Shown: positions 44,878 through 57,720, counted from the stretch's first letter. The stretch: DNA of 64,000 nucleotides from Diphasiastrum complanatum (GCA_029204225.1 MU831889.1:1-64000); one strand, 5' to 3'. Numbers and translations: made by a program. Notes: generated by a model not told the origin, from the letters alone.

Positions 44878-45930
44878 TGTTCACTGATTCCTTATCAGTC
44901 TATTGATTCTTTAGATTTGTTACAGTTTGGCACGTTTTTGGTTGGGCTTTAGTTCTGTCTAATCCAGGCTTCACGGGTTTTTTATGAATTAGTCTTCTTG
45001 ATTCATTACCCACTCAGGCAGAGGGATCTCATGTTGTAGTAAAGTTTTATCCTGCCTGTTAGAGGATACTCGGGCAACGTTCACTCTTGAACTGTACTCA
45101 CATTACTTGAAAACATGCAAATCGATGGATCAACTTACGACTCGGATAAACACCCACAAATTCCTACTTCTACTTGCTACAGAATCGAATGGAAAAATCC
45201 TCCCCTAATCTGTTGCAGCTTCACTTCCGACAAGTTTTGAAAGTTTATGCAGGGATTTGAGTGTCGCTGATTGTAGCATATAGATAAGGCATTTTCAAGT
45301 GTTTTGTGTATGGGTTCAAGTGGCAGCAGTGCCAAATGTTCATTGATTTCCTATCAGTGTATTGATTCTTCAGATTTGTTCAGTTTGGCACGTTCTTGGT
45401 TGTGGGTTTTTGTTCTGTCTAATCCGAGCTCCACGGGTTTCTTATGAATTAGCCTTCTTGATTCATTACCCACTTAGGTAGAGGAATCTCATCGTATTGT
45501 AGTGTAGTTTTATCATGCTTGTCAGAGGATACTCGAGCAACGTTCACTCCTGAATTGTACTCACATTACTTGAAAACATGCAAGTCATGGTGCTGCTCGA
45601 TGGATCAGCTTACTACTCGGATGAACACCCACAAATTTCCACTTCTACTTGCTACAAAATCGAAAGGAAAACAAATTCTTATAAACTGAAATTAATCTAC
45701 ATGCATCAATCAGAATCAACAACAATAAACACAAAGCTAATTAGCAAGCACTCTTGAACTGTACTCACACTACTTGAAAACATGCAAGTCATCGATGGAT
45801 CAGTTTATTACTCAGATGAACACCCACAAATTCCCACTTCTACTTGCTACAGAATCAAATGGAAAAACAGATCCTTATAAACTGAAATTAATCTATATGC
45901 ATCAATCAGAATCAACAGAAGCATTTTTTA
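44878..45930. repeat. Tandem array of a roughly 460-bp unit, about 2.4 copies
   Basis: Copy 1 runs about 44878-45200, copy 2 about 45338-45720, and a partial copy 3 about 45748-45925. Shared anchors are CAGTTTGGCACGTT, GAATTAG.CTTCTTGATTCA, GAGGATACTCG.GCAACG, ACTTGAAAACATGCAA, GAACACCCACAAATT and CTACTTGCTACA. Copy 3 keeps only the second half. Copies differ at 10-15% of sites by eye. Confidence 0.85.
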
Positions 45931-46057
45931 AGCTTTTCTTTTTCCCAGTTCTTTAACTCTCTTTGCGTTTCTTTCTCAAACAAGTTTTTTTTTTTCGAGT
46001 ATCCTCACGTCCTATCGGTTACTTTTTATTTTTACGGCATCTTTTTAAAAAAAAAAA

Positions 46058-46443
46058 AAAGAATTGGACCATTAGCCTCGTTGGAAGTGACCCTATCTCT
46101 GATAGCTCCTCTCACGACTGTCGAAGGCTTTTTCTGTAAAAAAATAAAAAATAATAATAATAAACAAACAAACAAACAAACAAACAAACTTTTGTAGAGG
46201 CCTATGAAGTTCCATCTCGTTGAGACCAGGACATAGAGAAATCTGCAAGGGTTATTGTCAAAAAAAAAAAAAAAACAAATTGGGCCATTAGCCTCGTTGG
46301 GAAGCGACTCTATCTTTGATAGCTCCGCCCACGACTGTTGAAGGCCCTTTTCTGTAAAAAAAAATATTATAATAATTTTAGCCCAAGCCTCTCTAGTGAG
46401 TGACTTTGTCTTTGATAGACTCTCCCAAGACTGCCAAGGCTAA
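46058..46443. repeat. Three copies of a short unit ending in T-runs
   Basis: Units at about 46061-46140 and 46277-46360 read GGRCCATTAGCCTCGTTGG, then TGATAGCTCC, CACGACTGT.GAAGGC and TTTTTCTGTAAAAA. A third, more diverged copy lies at about 46379-46443. In the second copy the ends GGGCC and GGCCC can pair around a 66-nt body, followed by TTTT. Homopolymer A and (CAAA)n tracts lie between. No B box was found, so tRNA origin is not supported. Confidence 0.6.
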
Positions 46444-46931
46444 AACGAGTTATAGTTGGTATTGAAAAATCCTTCTATAAACTTGCGGAGAGGTGCCGAA
46501 AAGTAGTTTTTGAAGCAAAACTAACCCTTTGCCAAAAAACCTACATAAGTGCTTTTCCAATTATCATCCCTTGTCATAAGACTTTCGTTGGAAGGGCATA
46601 ATTGAAATTATTTATAAAATCTACCCTTGCCCAAACCGTGAATGTTCTAGACAAAGAAATATTTCTGCTTTGTTCATCATGTCTTTTCCTCTTCCATCTC
46701 CTCATCATCAATTCCCTCATATACATTTCAAAAACTGCATCTCCCAATCTCTCTCTCGTACATCACCACACCACTCCATATCACCTTCATCTTGCACACA
46801 TCAGGCCATGGCAATGTATGAGCAGCTTGCCCAAATCTCGATGCTTTTCGGAGAAACTCTTGCCAAGATGGCGGCAGGTTGGAATTCCGATCTTCCTAGT
46901 CACCACAAAATGGTATTTTTCTATTGCCAGA

Positions 46932-48850
46932 TTTTCAATAATACCCATAAGGGTCTGGTGGCCATTCCGGATAACCTTGTTCATCAACAATTGGGTAGTT
47001 GAGGCATTCCATCAGAGTATCCCAAGATAAAACTGAATCCTCATAGATTGGCGCAATTGGTCCCGATGTCATGGACTCTCCCAAATCATAATGTGGATAT
47101 GACATGCTTGCTTGACTCTCTTGTCTGTCCAGGTATTCGTGGTATGCCATAACCTAACGACTTTCCTCAGCAGTCAATATCAAAGATTTAGGACAAGGCT
47201 TTGTCATTGTAGGTGCTGGTTCTTGCTGTACAATTGGTCGTTTTGGGCTTAAATTCCCTGGATTTGGCCATCTAAGCAATGTGATGTCCTGATGTAGCTT
47301 TGTGGTGGCCAGATGTTGAGTGGAACATTCCAACTTTGGTTGGATCTTGTTTATGATTGGCGTTGAAATCAGAGGACAATCTCCCACCTTAGTCTTTCCT
47401 TTCTCAATGGACTGCTTTCTTGAAGGTGGTACAGATGGGTCGTTGCGTTGACTGATAGTCAGTTTGCTTTCAAGTTGTGTGTTTGACGTGAGACCCCTTT
47501 GTAATTCATCCACCAGAAGTTGTTGCAGCATTTGTTTTATGAGGCTTGGTAAAATCTACTGGATTGCATCTGTTGCCAATTTTTTTACTTCTTTTGTTAT
47601 CCCTGGTTGGATAGATTTTACCCACTCTGTCTTCTGTGGTGTTGGTGATTCACGTGTGGCCGTGTCAACTTGTCTTAGGATCTTTCTCTCATTCCTTCCA
47701 TCTGCATCTGCTTCGTAACCAGGTGGCACTATAAGTTTGTGTTTGTAGTGCAGCTTCTCGGTGGGTGGATTTGCATGGTCATATGTAAGTTGCCGATTCA
47801 AGCAGGTAAGAGTCATAATGGCTTTTCTTGGATCTCTTAGTGGACAATCACGACATGGGTGATTGATTCCGCATTTTTCACACCAAGGATAAAAGGAGGA
47901 CAGATCATTTCGGTGTGGACATTCTGATCTATGATGTTTACCTCCACATCCAAAACACCGTACCATGTGTAAGATTCTGTCACCTCTCAATTGATGTGCG
48001 TACACCGATATCAGGTCTCCTTTAATCCCTTCCACGAAATATAGTCGTGAGCCAATTTGAACTTCCCTTGCCTGAGATGATCCACTCTCTGATATAACCA
48101 ATACTTCCACCGAATCTTGCCTAACCACTAGAGAAGATTCTGAAAGTCCTGAGACCGATCTACTTTCTTTGGATGAGCGATTTGATGGCAAGCTAGATGG
48201 CATAGATGAGGATTTTGTTGATAGATTTCCAATCTCCAGAATTCTCTTATTGGCTTGATTTCGTAATCTCGGATTTCGAACTAGACATTGAGGTGTTGGA
48301 TGTTTTCCAAAACAATAATGGCACTGGTCCAATGGTCGGATCTTTCGATTGGCATTTCGTGGTTCTGGGATGTAATCATATGACTGCACATCTCATCTGT
48401 GTCACTGACACTTGCATCTGATCGTCCGTACTACTAGTACTTTGGCTAGCGTTATTTGTGGCATCTTGTGGATTAGATGCTCTATCATCCCTGATTGTTT
48501 GAATGTTGGATATGGGTTGTGATGGTGTGTGCAAGATCTATGCTTCTGCAATAGCCGCTGCCTTACAGAGTTATTTTGGACTGGTATATGATGTAAAGGG
48601 TGGCATACCAATCTTGATCTTGTGCGGTAATCCAAGTTTTTGCTGATCGCCATCATCCAATAAAGCCTCAGATTTTACATAAGCAAATTCTACCCACGCT
48701 TTTCCTGAAGCACCCATGTCCCAGCAATAAAAGAACCGACAATAGCGCTCCTTCACGACAGTTGCAGTCCAGTGCCGAGGGACCGACACTACTTTGGGCC
48801 GTGGACCCTGTTGTGGGTATTTCCTACACAATGATGAACAAGTGGGTCCC
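46932..48850 (-). pseudogene. gag: Gag-like protein with three zinc knuckles, minus strand
   Basis: Read leftward: GKAWVEFAYVKSEALLDDGD near 48700, then a long piece 48389-47556 with CHYCFGKHPTPQC (residues 23-35), CFGCGGKHHRSEC and CEKCGINHPCRDC, each C-x2-C-x3-H-x4-C. After a TAG at 47556 come QLLVDELQRGLTSNTQLESK (47531-47154) and, after another frame change, SMSYPHYDLGESMTSGP and YPEWPPDPYGYY ending in a stop at 46935. The knuckle pair with its spacer resembles that of the inverted gag at 37206-37700, so it probably belongs to a related gypsy family. No protease, RT or integrase accompanies it. Confidence 0.6.
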
Positions 48851-49117
48851 ACCACTTGAAATACTATTGGCCAAGCCTTACCTAGTGGGCCCCGCCACAG
48901 TACATTGTACAGTTAGAATAATAAGTGCAAGGGCACCGTCTTCCTGTGTGTATAAGACCGACAACCATTAGAATGAAGTTCATTTAGTTTGAAGGGCTAG
49001 GATGCCGTTGTAAATAGGCCAGTGAGAGCCAAGATGGCCCTCCCTCCTCAACTATATAAGGAGGCAATTTTTCATTGTACACATCTTCCATTCTTCATAA
49101 TGAAGCTCTCTTCTTTT

Positions 49118-49204
<87 letters not shown>

Positions 49205-49484
49205 TCCCCAAGGGTGATTGGTGCATAGCTATGGATAGGCGCTCAAGCCCCCATAGCCCCAACCATCGTTGGGGAACTCTCTTCTCTCTCTAATCTCTCC
49301 TTACTCTCTCTCTTCTCTCCTCTCTCTAAACTCTCTCTCCTCTCTCCTCTCTCTACACACACTCTCTCTCATCACTCCTTCTATCTCTCTACCTCCCTTC
49401 TCTCTCTGTTGCTATGCAGGTGTGCACGAGCTGCTCCTAGTGAACGGACCCCTATACTACAAACAACCACAATAAAGTCTAACA
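48809..49484 (+). repeat. Possible solo LTR with TATA box
   Basis: The segment TGTTGTGGGT...TCTAACA has LTR-like ends and a TATATAAGG promoter at 49053-49061 preceded by GTGGGCCC-type boxes. It includes the CT array at 49119-49201. No matching copy, primer site or target-site duplication (GACCC and GTACA) was seen, so this is tentative. Confidence 0.35.
49119..49201. repeat. (CT)n microsatellite
   Basis: CT array of about 83 bp, followed by a further 200 bp of interrupted CTCTCT-rich sequence (49270-49410). Confidence 0.95.
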
Positions 49485-49489
49485 GTACA

Positions 49490-51240
49490 GATACCATAAA
49501 GTGAAGCAAGTCTTAAGACACCCAGCTGTTACCTGCCACCATCCCACAAAACAAAATCGCACGATTTAGTTTAGTGAGGAAGACAAGTGTCATAGCTGAG
49601 TGTCAGTTGTTATCAATGTCCGAAACAAGATTCACTACCTTACCAACTTGATTGCAATTATAAAAAGCATGTCCAATCTTCCCAATCATACATTTCATAA
49701 CTTAGCAATACATTCTGCCCTTTAACGAAACCGTATCATGGCGGAAGCCATACTGACCAGTATAAGAGCAAAAAGAATGTATTAGATTCACATAAGCATT
49801 CTACATGTAAGCAGCTATCTTGTCATTGCACAGATGAAAAGAGACATGATAATGGCCACAACGCTAGGTACTAGAGTAGATCCGTGCTATACTAGCCCCA
49901 TGGATTTCCCATAAAAAACATTCAGGAGTCCAAGCACTGAACGACTTGGGCAAATCCATGCCATTCATGTGTACCATAGAAGAGCTCCATATAAGTCTGT
50001 GACATTACTTATAACAACAGGACTTAAAATGCAGGAACGAAATTCTTTTTGATAACACAAACCCTTATCAGCTTATACGCATGCAAGGTCAGTATTTTCT
50101 AGAATCATTAAGTAAAAACCATTAAAAGCAACTCTTGAAGTTTCTCATGCATGCATGAGTCAGACCGTAGTAATGAGTTAGGCTACCTTCCACGTCAGTG
50201 TTATTCCATAAAGCATTTTCCTGCGAGCTATCCAACTTCAGCTGTTTAAACGAATCCCCTACGTGCTAAGGCATTCAAACCGAAAGTATTGGATTAATTG
50301 CCATGCCATTCATTTTCAGGATGTGGTCAAGTGTAATTTGTATTTATAAGAATTAGTCGTATTCTTTAAAGCTCATAGTGTCTTTGCCAAATAGCTAGTT
50401 ACTATTCATAACATAGTTGTTCATAACGTAGTTGTCCATTCTTAGTTGTCCATTCCTTACTTTATAATACTCATCATTTTATGATTATGAGTTATCGTAA
50501 ACACATGTCTTCTCAAGAGAATCGTCATATTCCAAGCATTCTTCATATAGCTTCCTTTATAGTAACCATCACCGTAAGATTATCAGTTATCAAAGGCAAA
50601 TATCATCACAAGTATATCATATTACCCAAGTATTCAATTGGAGCCATTATATGTAGCAAACTATAGCCAATCGAGTGTAGAGATAGCATGTACATTATCC
50701 ACATTTATGCTATTACTTCTGGTATTAAGAAAACATCATGAAAGGAGAGTGGTCCATCGTGTTTTTGATGGCCACCAACCCTGAAAAATGCGTGGAGCAT
50801 GGCATGTAAGCATCACCATTATGAATCACAGGTAGTATCGATCTATTGGTCGTCAAAAAGTGTTGGCCAGTGGCCAATCTTTCATCAGAGAAGGCACTGG
50901 CCAGCGACCACTTCATTATCATATGTGTACACAAAACCGTAATATTTATCATCATGTGTTAGTTCGCTGTCCAGCATCTACCTTAAGCACGAAAAGGTTT
51001 GTATAATACCTGTGAACGTACCCACTCCTGCTCTTTAAGTCAGCGCTTGATTGTGGAGGTATCCAACAGGTGTTTGCAAGCCAGAACTTGCTATTAAACC
51101 ACAGTATTCACAACAAACTGTGAGCATTACTTCTACACAACAAAGCTTAGCATATGCCCACCTTTAACAACAAGTTACCATTACACCAAGTCATCGATAG
51201 TATGCTTACCTTTGTTTGTAGTATCGTTCACACGATTACT
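49490..51240. other. No gene recognised
   Basis: AT-rich sequence. Short open frames, no motif. Around 50395-50460 short ATAGTTGTTCATAAC/GTAGTTGTCCATT repeats occur. Confidence 0.5.
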
Positions 51241-51320
51241 CTTCCAGAGACATTCACATGCCTTTTCTTCTCCAATCATTAACCGTCACGGTAGAGAAGA
51301 AAATCGAGAGAGCAAGAGCA

Positions 51321-51469
<149 letters not shown>

Positions 51470-51782
51470 AAGAGAGCAGGAAGAGTAAAAGAATAGAGTT
51501 GTGTAATCTCCTTATTTATAGAAAGCAGAGCACACTTAGGTGCACCAAGTGCAGATTATTGCTCACCGTTAGATTGAATCTCCATAACGTGCATAAATCT
51601 TGGCCATCGAAGGATTTCCAATTTTCCCACCATTTTTTTTTAAAAACTATTTTCTATTTGTGTGGGGTCTTCCAACTTAGTAAAGCATTTTTCGGCACTT
51701 CCGTGAACTTGGTTTATACAAGACAAATGCTTCCCGCAAAAACTTGTGGAGTGAATAAAGTAGTATATGTGTGCAACAGAGC

Positions 51783-51886
<104 letters not shown>

Positions 51887-52079
51887 CCTATTAGAGCCTC
51901 CCGAAAAAATTTCCAAGGGGGTAAATGCATATAATTCGAGAGCCAAATTGGACCTCTTGCCCATGTACAATAGTTGGTCGTTCTATCGAAATTAATTTGA
52001 CATTCTTTCTAATGTCCCTAACTACATAACAAACTTATGAGAGCAGTCTTTCTAAATTGTATGTAGGATTACATCAAAG

Positions 52080-53301
52080 ATGGAGTAAGAAGAATTCATT
52101 CCAGATATCCACACCGATCATTACTACACAAACCTATTGTTGAATTTGGACTCGGAGCGTAGTGATTCTGAGATCTATGATACTGACTTTGGAGTATCAA
52201 TGGATGAAACAATATACCGTTTAACTGATGATGTAGTTGGGCTCACTCATGCAAACATAGAAGCCTACTCACCTTCCGTAGATGTCAAGGAGCACACATC
52301 CCCTGCCTTCTTCCTTTTTAATGCTCAGTCGCACCATCTTATGTGTGCAAGTATCAATAAGTCCACTTTTCCAACGTATGGAGAGATTTTGGGTGTTGAA
52401 CCCACATTTATAGCTCCTCCTTGAAACAAACAAAGAAAACCAAATCCAGAGTACGATATTCAACAAAAATGAAAAGATATGCAAATGAAAATGTGTCTAA
52501 AAACCATGTATCATGGGAGAGAGGAAATTTGTTTCAACTCTAAGATGTCCCTCCTAATTTCGCATGTAGAACAATGGCATGAATTGTTTTGTGATTGTCA
52601 TATTGACATAGTGGCTGGGAAACACAATAATTTAACCTAAACCATTGAAGCAATAAAGTCACATTGGGTCGTCGGTTTGCAGAATTATTTATCAAGGCTA
52701 GCTATGATACATGTTCAGTTTTCCTTGGTGTGACTACAAAACCAGTTGGTGGCGAGCCTATTTCATTCACACATCAATACTTGTTGCATGTTGAAGAACT
52801 TCAAGATAAAATAGAAGAATTGTGGAGCATCTAGTGATGTTAGTTTGCATACGGTCAACATCATGGGGAAAAAGTGGATGTCGTTTGAGAGATTACATCT
52901 GCCATAGGGGTAAGAAAACATGCAAACAAGTATCAAATATTGTGCCACACATGAGTTGTAGAGTGGGATGTCCTTTTCGGATGAGACTGACCATGACCAT
53001 CCCGATGGATACAAAGGACATGGCACGAGTCCAAGTGTATGCTATACATGAGTATCATCATCCCGACTCAGAGGAGGACAAACTACATTTGCATCCACAT
53101 CCCTTTGTGGTGCATGAGTGTGAGAGAGATCTACAGGCATATAAAGAGGCATCTCAACTATCCAATGCATCTATCCAACGTGCACCATTATTGCAAGCAC
53201 AAGTTAGTGAGGCGGATCAGACATGCTTTAGGTTTTTTCTCATCCCAAAGGAGATATCCCAATTGTCATACAAGCTACGAACGAAACGTAATTTGATGTG
53301 A
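52080..53301 (+). pseudogene. Transposase-like (MULE/FAR1-type) N-terminal remnant
   Basis: From ATG 52080 (third codon TAA) one frame reads LLNLDSERSDSEIYDTDFG and PTYGEILGVEPTF to a stop at 52424. Other frames continue with SHVEQWHELFCDCHIDIV, then VTTKPVGGEPISFTHQYLLH. The piece 52822-53301 reads SGCRLRDYICHRGKKTCKQ, SCRVGCPFRMRLTMTIPM and AIHEYHHPDSEEDKLHLHPH. A basic Cys-containing strand, then K/R-VGCPF, then a His pair following a short beta strand is the WRKY/FLYWCH-like zinc-binding pattern at the start of MULE-type transposases and FAR1-like proteins. No DDE core is seen downstream. Stops and shifts show decay. Confidence 0.4.
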
Positions 53302-55080
53302 TATGAGAATATTTTTTCACACTCTAGGCTTATAAAAATGTCTCTGATCAAACTCTAAATTTCTAACTAATTTTTGTTGTTTGTGTTGTGCAGTACGTGT
53401 GCCCCAACTACACAGCTGACAACAAGGTGTTTTTGAAAAACGTTTTAAATCGAGGGGTTTTTGAAAAACGTTTTAAATCAAGGTTGGAGAGATAATTAGA
53501 GAGAGAGACAGAGACATAGAGCGAGGCATAGAGTTAGGCAGACAAAAAATATAGTTGTTGTATGTGAAAATTATGGTTTTCGGATAATTGAGATCATGTG
53601 ATTATAGACCGACAGATTTCATGATTGTCAGTTCCCATAAACCAGAATTTGGGACTTTTGAGCTAGAAACAATGATTGTGATTTGAAATACTTTAATATG
53701 GTTTTTATCTGCTATTTCTTTGTCGTTTGTCTTGGTTCATTTGTTTATATGGTTGCCCTAATTTTAAAAGCTCTTCCATTGAAAAACATACTCTTGAAAA
53801 GCTTCTATTTTGGAAGCCAAGTTGATTTAAAACTTTACAAAGACCAAACTACACGATATATAGCTTCAATAAGATTAATGAATTGCTCAATGGTTATGTA
53901 TGTCTTCATTAAGATTGACTGATTACTCATTGGACATTCACACTATGAGGACATATCACATGTTTACATGAATGTATTTCAGTTATGCTCAGAACTCAAG
54001 GACTAATATTTACCTTCTTTCCTAGGTGTCTCTTTTTTGTTCAAACAATGGATAAGATTCTAAAATCTCATGTTATCATTTCTTGTTTATTTTATACTTG
54101 ATCTCACTAACGTTTGCATGCAGGTTTACAGGTTTCCCGGTGGGAATACCAATTTTGGTTTTGCACGCTCTTTTAAAATCATGGAATTAACAAAGAAAAA
54201 ACACAAAATGAGTTCTATCCATGGCATGACCAAATTATGTTAATTTAGTCATCCAAATACCAATGTAATCATAAGACGATTATTTGTAAATATGTTAGTT
54301 ATCAATAATGCAACAACACCATTCCATACCTACTATTATCACATATGTTAGAACAATACAATGAGAAATTAGGGGATATTGAAGAGTGAAATTCATGTAC
54401 TATTGATTGTGATCTGAAATACACTACAGCTTGAAGGTGTCAGATTTTTGTTTGTTGTGTTTGTCTGATTAGGCTTATGTGTATTCGATCTGTTCACTCA
54501 CGTCTCAATTCGAATTTGTTAGATGAAACTCCACAAATATTTATGATCAGATATGATCAATTCTCGAAGGCATTGTTAAAATGATTCCGCACATTCAACA
54601 ATGCACAAATACAATAAATAGACTGATCAGAGTGATCTTTGAATTGCATCTATTAGAATTTGAATCCAAATCTATTGTATTTTAGATTCATGGGATTGTA
54701 AAATTCCAACAATTTTCTCATTCCAAAGAACTTGAAAACAAGTATTAGCTTACCTTATAACTAGGCATTAGTGCTCATTAAATTTTTTACAAATATTCAA
54801 TTACTCACGTAGATACATTGACTCGCAAGGAAATGATGGGTTTTGACCTACTATCAAATTTAGTTTGATTGCGAAATTTAAATATGTAAGACAAAGTATT
54901 CATGGTGCCCCAAGTACATTGGTGCACGTGCACAAAGTGAAAGATGGTTTTTAAAAGAAATTGCGTATTGCATTTTAAAAATGTTATGCCTTTCAATGTT
55001 TGTATATTATTCTTCTAAAAAATTTATGCTTTGCAACAAGTTGTATTTATAACAAAAAGGAGTTGATAACCAACTATCAA
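53302..55080. other. No gene recognised
   Basis: AT-rich. A splice-acceptor-like TTGTGTTGTGCAG at 53382-53394 may be a leftover of the transposase-like gene. The near-perfect direct repeat TTTTTGAAAAACGTTTTAAATC occurs twice at about 53430-53480. Confidence 0.5.
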
Positions 55081-55143
55081 TAAATGAGTGATTCTTTGAT
55101 TTTAATGAAGCAATTCATAATCTGCCTCACAAATAGAGAAATG

Positions 55144-55159
55144 GTCTCTCTCTCTCCCT

Positions 55160-55201
<42 letters not shown>
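55144..55201. repeat. CT-rich microsatellite
   Basis: CT/CCCT array immediately upstream of the HSP90 fragment. Confidence 0.95.
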
Positions 55202-55203
<2 letters not shown>

Positions 55204-55425
55204 TGGCCTTTGCAAGCATTTGCCCGAGCTGTGACGTTGTCGTTGAGCGTCTCTTGTTTTGAAACTTTTTCCCTCGAAGGAACGCGTCGAGAGAGCGAGA
55301 GGGTGACAGGGAGAGGAGAGGAGAGCGCGCATGCAAGAGAGATGACTGATCGTCTTCACTCAGAAATTTGCGAATGCCAATGCGGATCAAGAAAGATCTC
55401 TGGTTTTTGTTTAATGTTGTAGTAA

Positions 55426-56162
55426 GCTGAGACATTTGCCTTCCAGGCTGATATCAATCAGCTTCTGAGTTGATCATCAACACTTTTTACGGCAACAAGC
55501 AAATATTTCTTCGAGAACTGATAAGCAACGCCTCAGATGTACGCATATGATTGACAAACGCATTGGGCTTTCTTACCTAGTACAAAACCGATGTAATGAT
55601 TGGGTCTTTAATGCTATTTTGCTTGTATTGTAGGCGCTGGACAAGATCCGCTTCGAGAGCCTGACAGATAAAAGCAAGCTAGATGGACAACCAGAATTCT
55701 TCATTCACATCATTCCTGACAAAAGCACCAACACTCTCACTATTATTGACAGCGGGATTGGAATGACCAAAGCAGGTGAGCCTTGCCTCTGATTTCTTCG
55801 TTTTGCTTTACATTAACTGTTCAATCTCATTTTGTAAAATAATAAACAAAAATTAAGATTGTATATTTGCTGTGATTGTCAGGTCTGGTGAAGAACCTTG
55901 GTACCATTGCTAGATCGGGCACTAAAGAGTTCATGGAAGCTTTGGCAGCCGGAGCAGATGTTAGCATGATCGGACAGTTTGGTGTTGGATTTTACTCTGC
56001 ATATTTGGCGGCTGAGAAGGTGGTTGTGACAAGCAAGCACAACGAGGATGAGCAGTATATCTGGAATCTCATGCAGGAAAATCGTTCACTGTTACGAGAG
56101 ACGCAGCAGGCGAGCCCCTTGGCCGTGGAACGAAGATTACACTGTACCTCAAGGAAGACCAG
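55426..56162 (+). pseudogene. HSP90: Cytosolic HSP90 fragment, three exons with introns
   Basis: Exon 1 (55426-55538) encodes [13 protein letters not shown] and [20 protein letters not shown]. Exon 2 (55634-55775) encodes [19 protein letters not shown] and [12 protein letters not shown]. Exon 3 (55883-56162) encodes [39 protein letters not shown] and, after a shift, [18 protein letters not shown]. These are the N-terminal ATPase domain of HSP90: the ATP-lid and glycine motifs (Dx[13 protein letters not shown]) are kept. Introns have GT...AG ends, so the copy is a genomic duplication, not a processed one. One base is missing near 55469 and one near 56063, the start codon position reads TAA, and nothing after the ATPase N-domain follows the donor at 56163. 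It was about 150 of the usual 700 residues. Confidence 0.9.
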
Positions 56163-56485
56163 GTAAGTTTAGGATGAAAACCAGTTATAGTAGTGTTGAC
56201 AACCAGCACTTATGATTCTTCTTTGGCGATGTATGTAAGGACTGCCTAATGATATTCTTTATTTAACCATGAGAAAAAGTTCTAGCTTAAGAGCATAACT
56301 GGTACATTGTTTTCTTTGGCGATGCAAACAGACTGTTTAAACAGTTACATTTCCTTCAGTATCCGGATTGTATCCGAGAGCTCACTTATTTTGTCTTTGG
56401 TGTTGTCAAACATGGTAAAGTTGAGAATAACAAGCCACAGTTTAATTTCGTCTTCATAGGGGTTCCGTTCAAGAGCAGCCTAGCC

Positions 56486-56705
56486 TAAAGTAATGCTTTT
56501 GTAACTTGGCTTCGCAAAGGCTTAAGGTACAGTGGTAAACGCTTAAGGTACAGTTGTAAACATCATGATCATATGCTTAAGAGTGATGTGTTGTTTAAAG
56601 TAATGCTTTTGTAACTTGGCTTCGCAAAGGCTTAAGGTACAGTGGTAAACGCTTAAGGTACAGTTGTAAACATCATGATCATATGCTTAAGAGTGATGTG
56701 TTGTT
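56486..56705. repeat. Perfect 110-bp tandem duplication
   Basis: Copies at 56486-56595 and 56596-56705 appear identical base for base, starting TAAAGTAATGC and ending GATGTGTTGTT. Inside each is a nested 20-bp direct repeat (GCTTAAGGTACAGT-GTAAAC twice). Identity implies a very recent duplication or assembly artefact. Confidence 0.95.
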
Positions 56706-56929
56706 GCGTTGTGAAGACAAGAGCATCAACTAAAACGGATTTTCAAATTATTCTAAATTTAAATCTTTTTTTTGGTTCTTCTCTCTTTGCGTTGAAGGTC
56801 ATGGACAAAGCTCGAGAAAATCAGCAAAGTATAAGGACAAAATCAGCACAATTTTTCAAGAATTGATATCATAAATTTTTTGACAATTTTTTATATAAAC
56901 ATGTAGACACTCTTATGAGCAACAATAAT

Positions 56930-57300
56930 AGTCTTGGCTGCCCGTGAACCCTTTTCTCTCCTCATCCACCCCTCGCTGCCCTTCGTCTGCCCTTAGTCTT
57001 TTATTCTCCTCCTTCTACTCACTGCTGCTGGTTCGATCTCTCCCTGGCCCAACCTTTCTTCTTCTCCTTCACGCTCAGGCTTGCTGATCTGGTCGCGATC
57101 CTCCTCTTCTCGGCCTGCTGCCCAAGCTCGTCCCTCTCTTCCACGATCTGCTACTAGCCGTGCTCCCTTCTCTGAGAGTCAGTTCCATCGCTCCTCGATG
57201 CTTCTGGCCCTCACTTTGGCCGCTTCTTCTACACTCCTTTGCTGCCAGGCTCGCTCTTCTGCTATTGTTGGTCGTGCTGGCCTTCCTGTTCCTTAGCTGC
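56930..57300 (+). other. Pyrimidine-rich segment, no convincing gene
   Basis: C/T-rich sequence with GCTGCTGG and CTCTTC units. The open frame at 57081-57296 is Ser/Ala/Arg-rich and looks compositional. No splice sites or motif were recognised. Confidence 0.4.
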
Positions 57301-57720
57301 AGGCTCGAAGGGAATGATTGGATTTTATGAACATTACTTTATTCAGGTGGCTCTGTTTTGAGATGAGATTCTCAATAATCAGAAAGATTTCTGTCGGAAT
57401 GGCAACCCTGATTTGTAGTGTAGCTGATTGATACAAAAAGAGTGTGTGCTGGTCTATGAAGGCAGATGTTTTGCCAATGATGACATTCTGCAGATGTGCA
57501 ATCAGACTGCAAAGAGATGGCATATTTGGATTCTCATTTGGGACAGAAAGCTGAGGTGCAACTTAGTGAGTGAGACACCGTAGTGCATGCTCAAAGTTTT
57601 GATATTCTTTTCAATAACATAGCTTCATTAACACATTCACCAGCTTTTTTTTAAATTGGGTTTGTTGTTATTCTACATTTTGTCTCCACACAGTCACTAC
57701 TTTACATTCGTGAATGAAAC

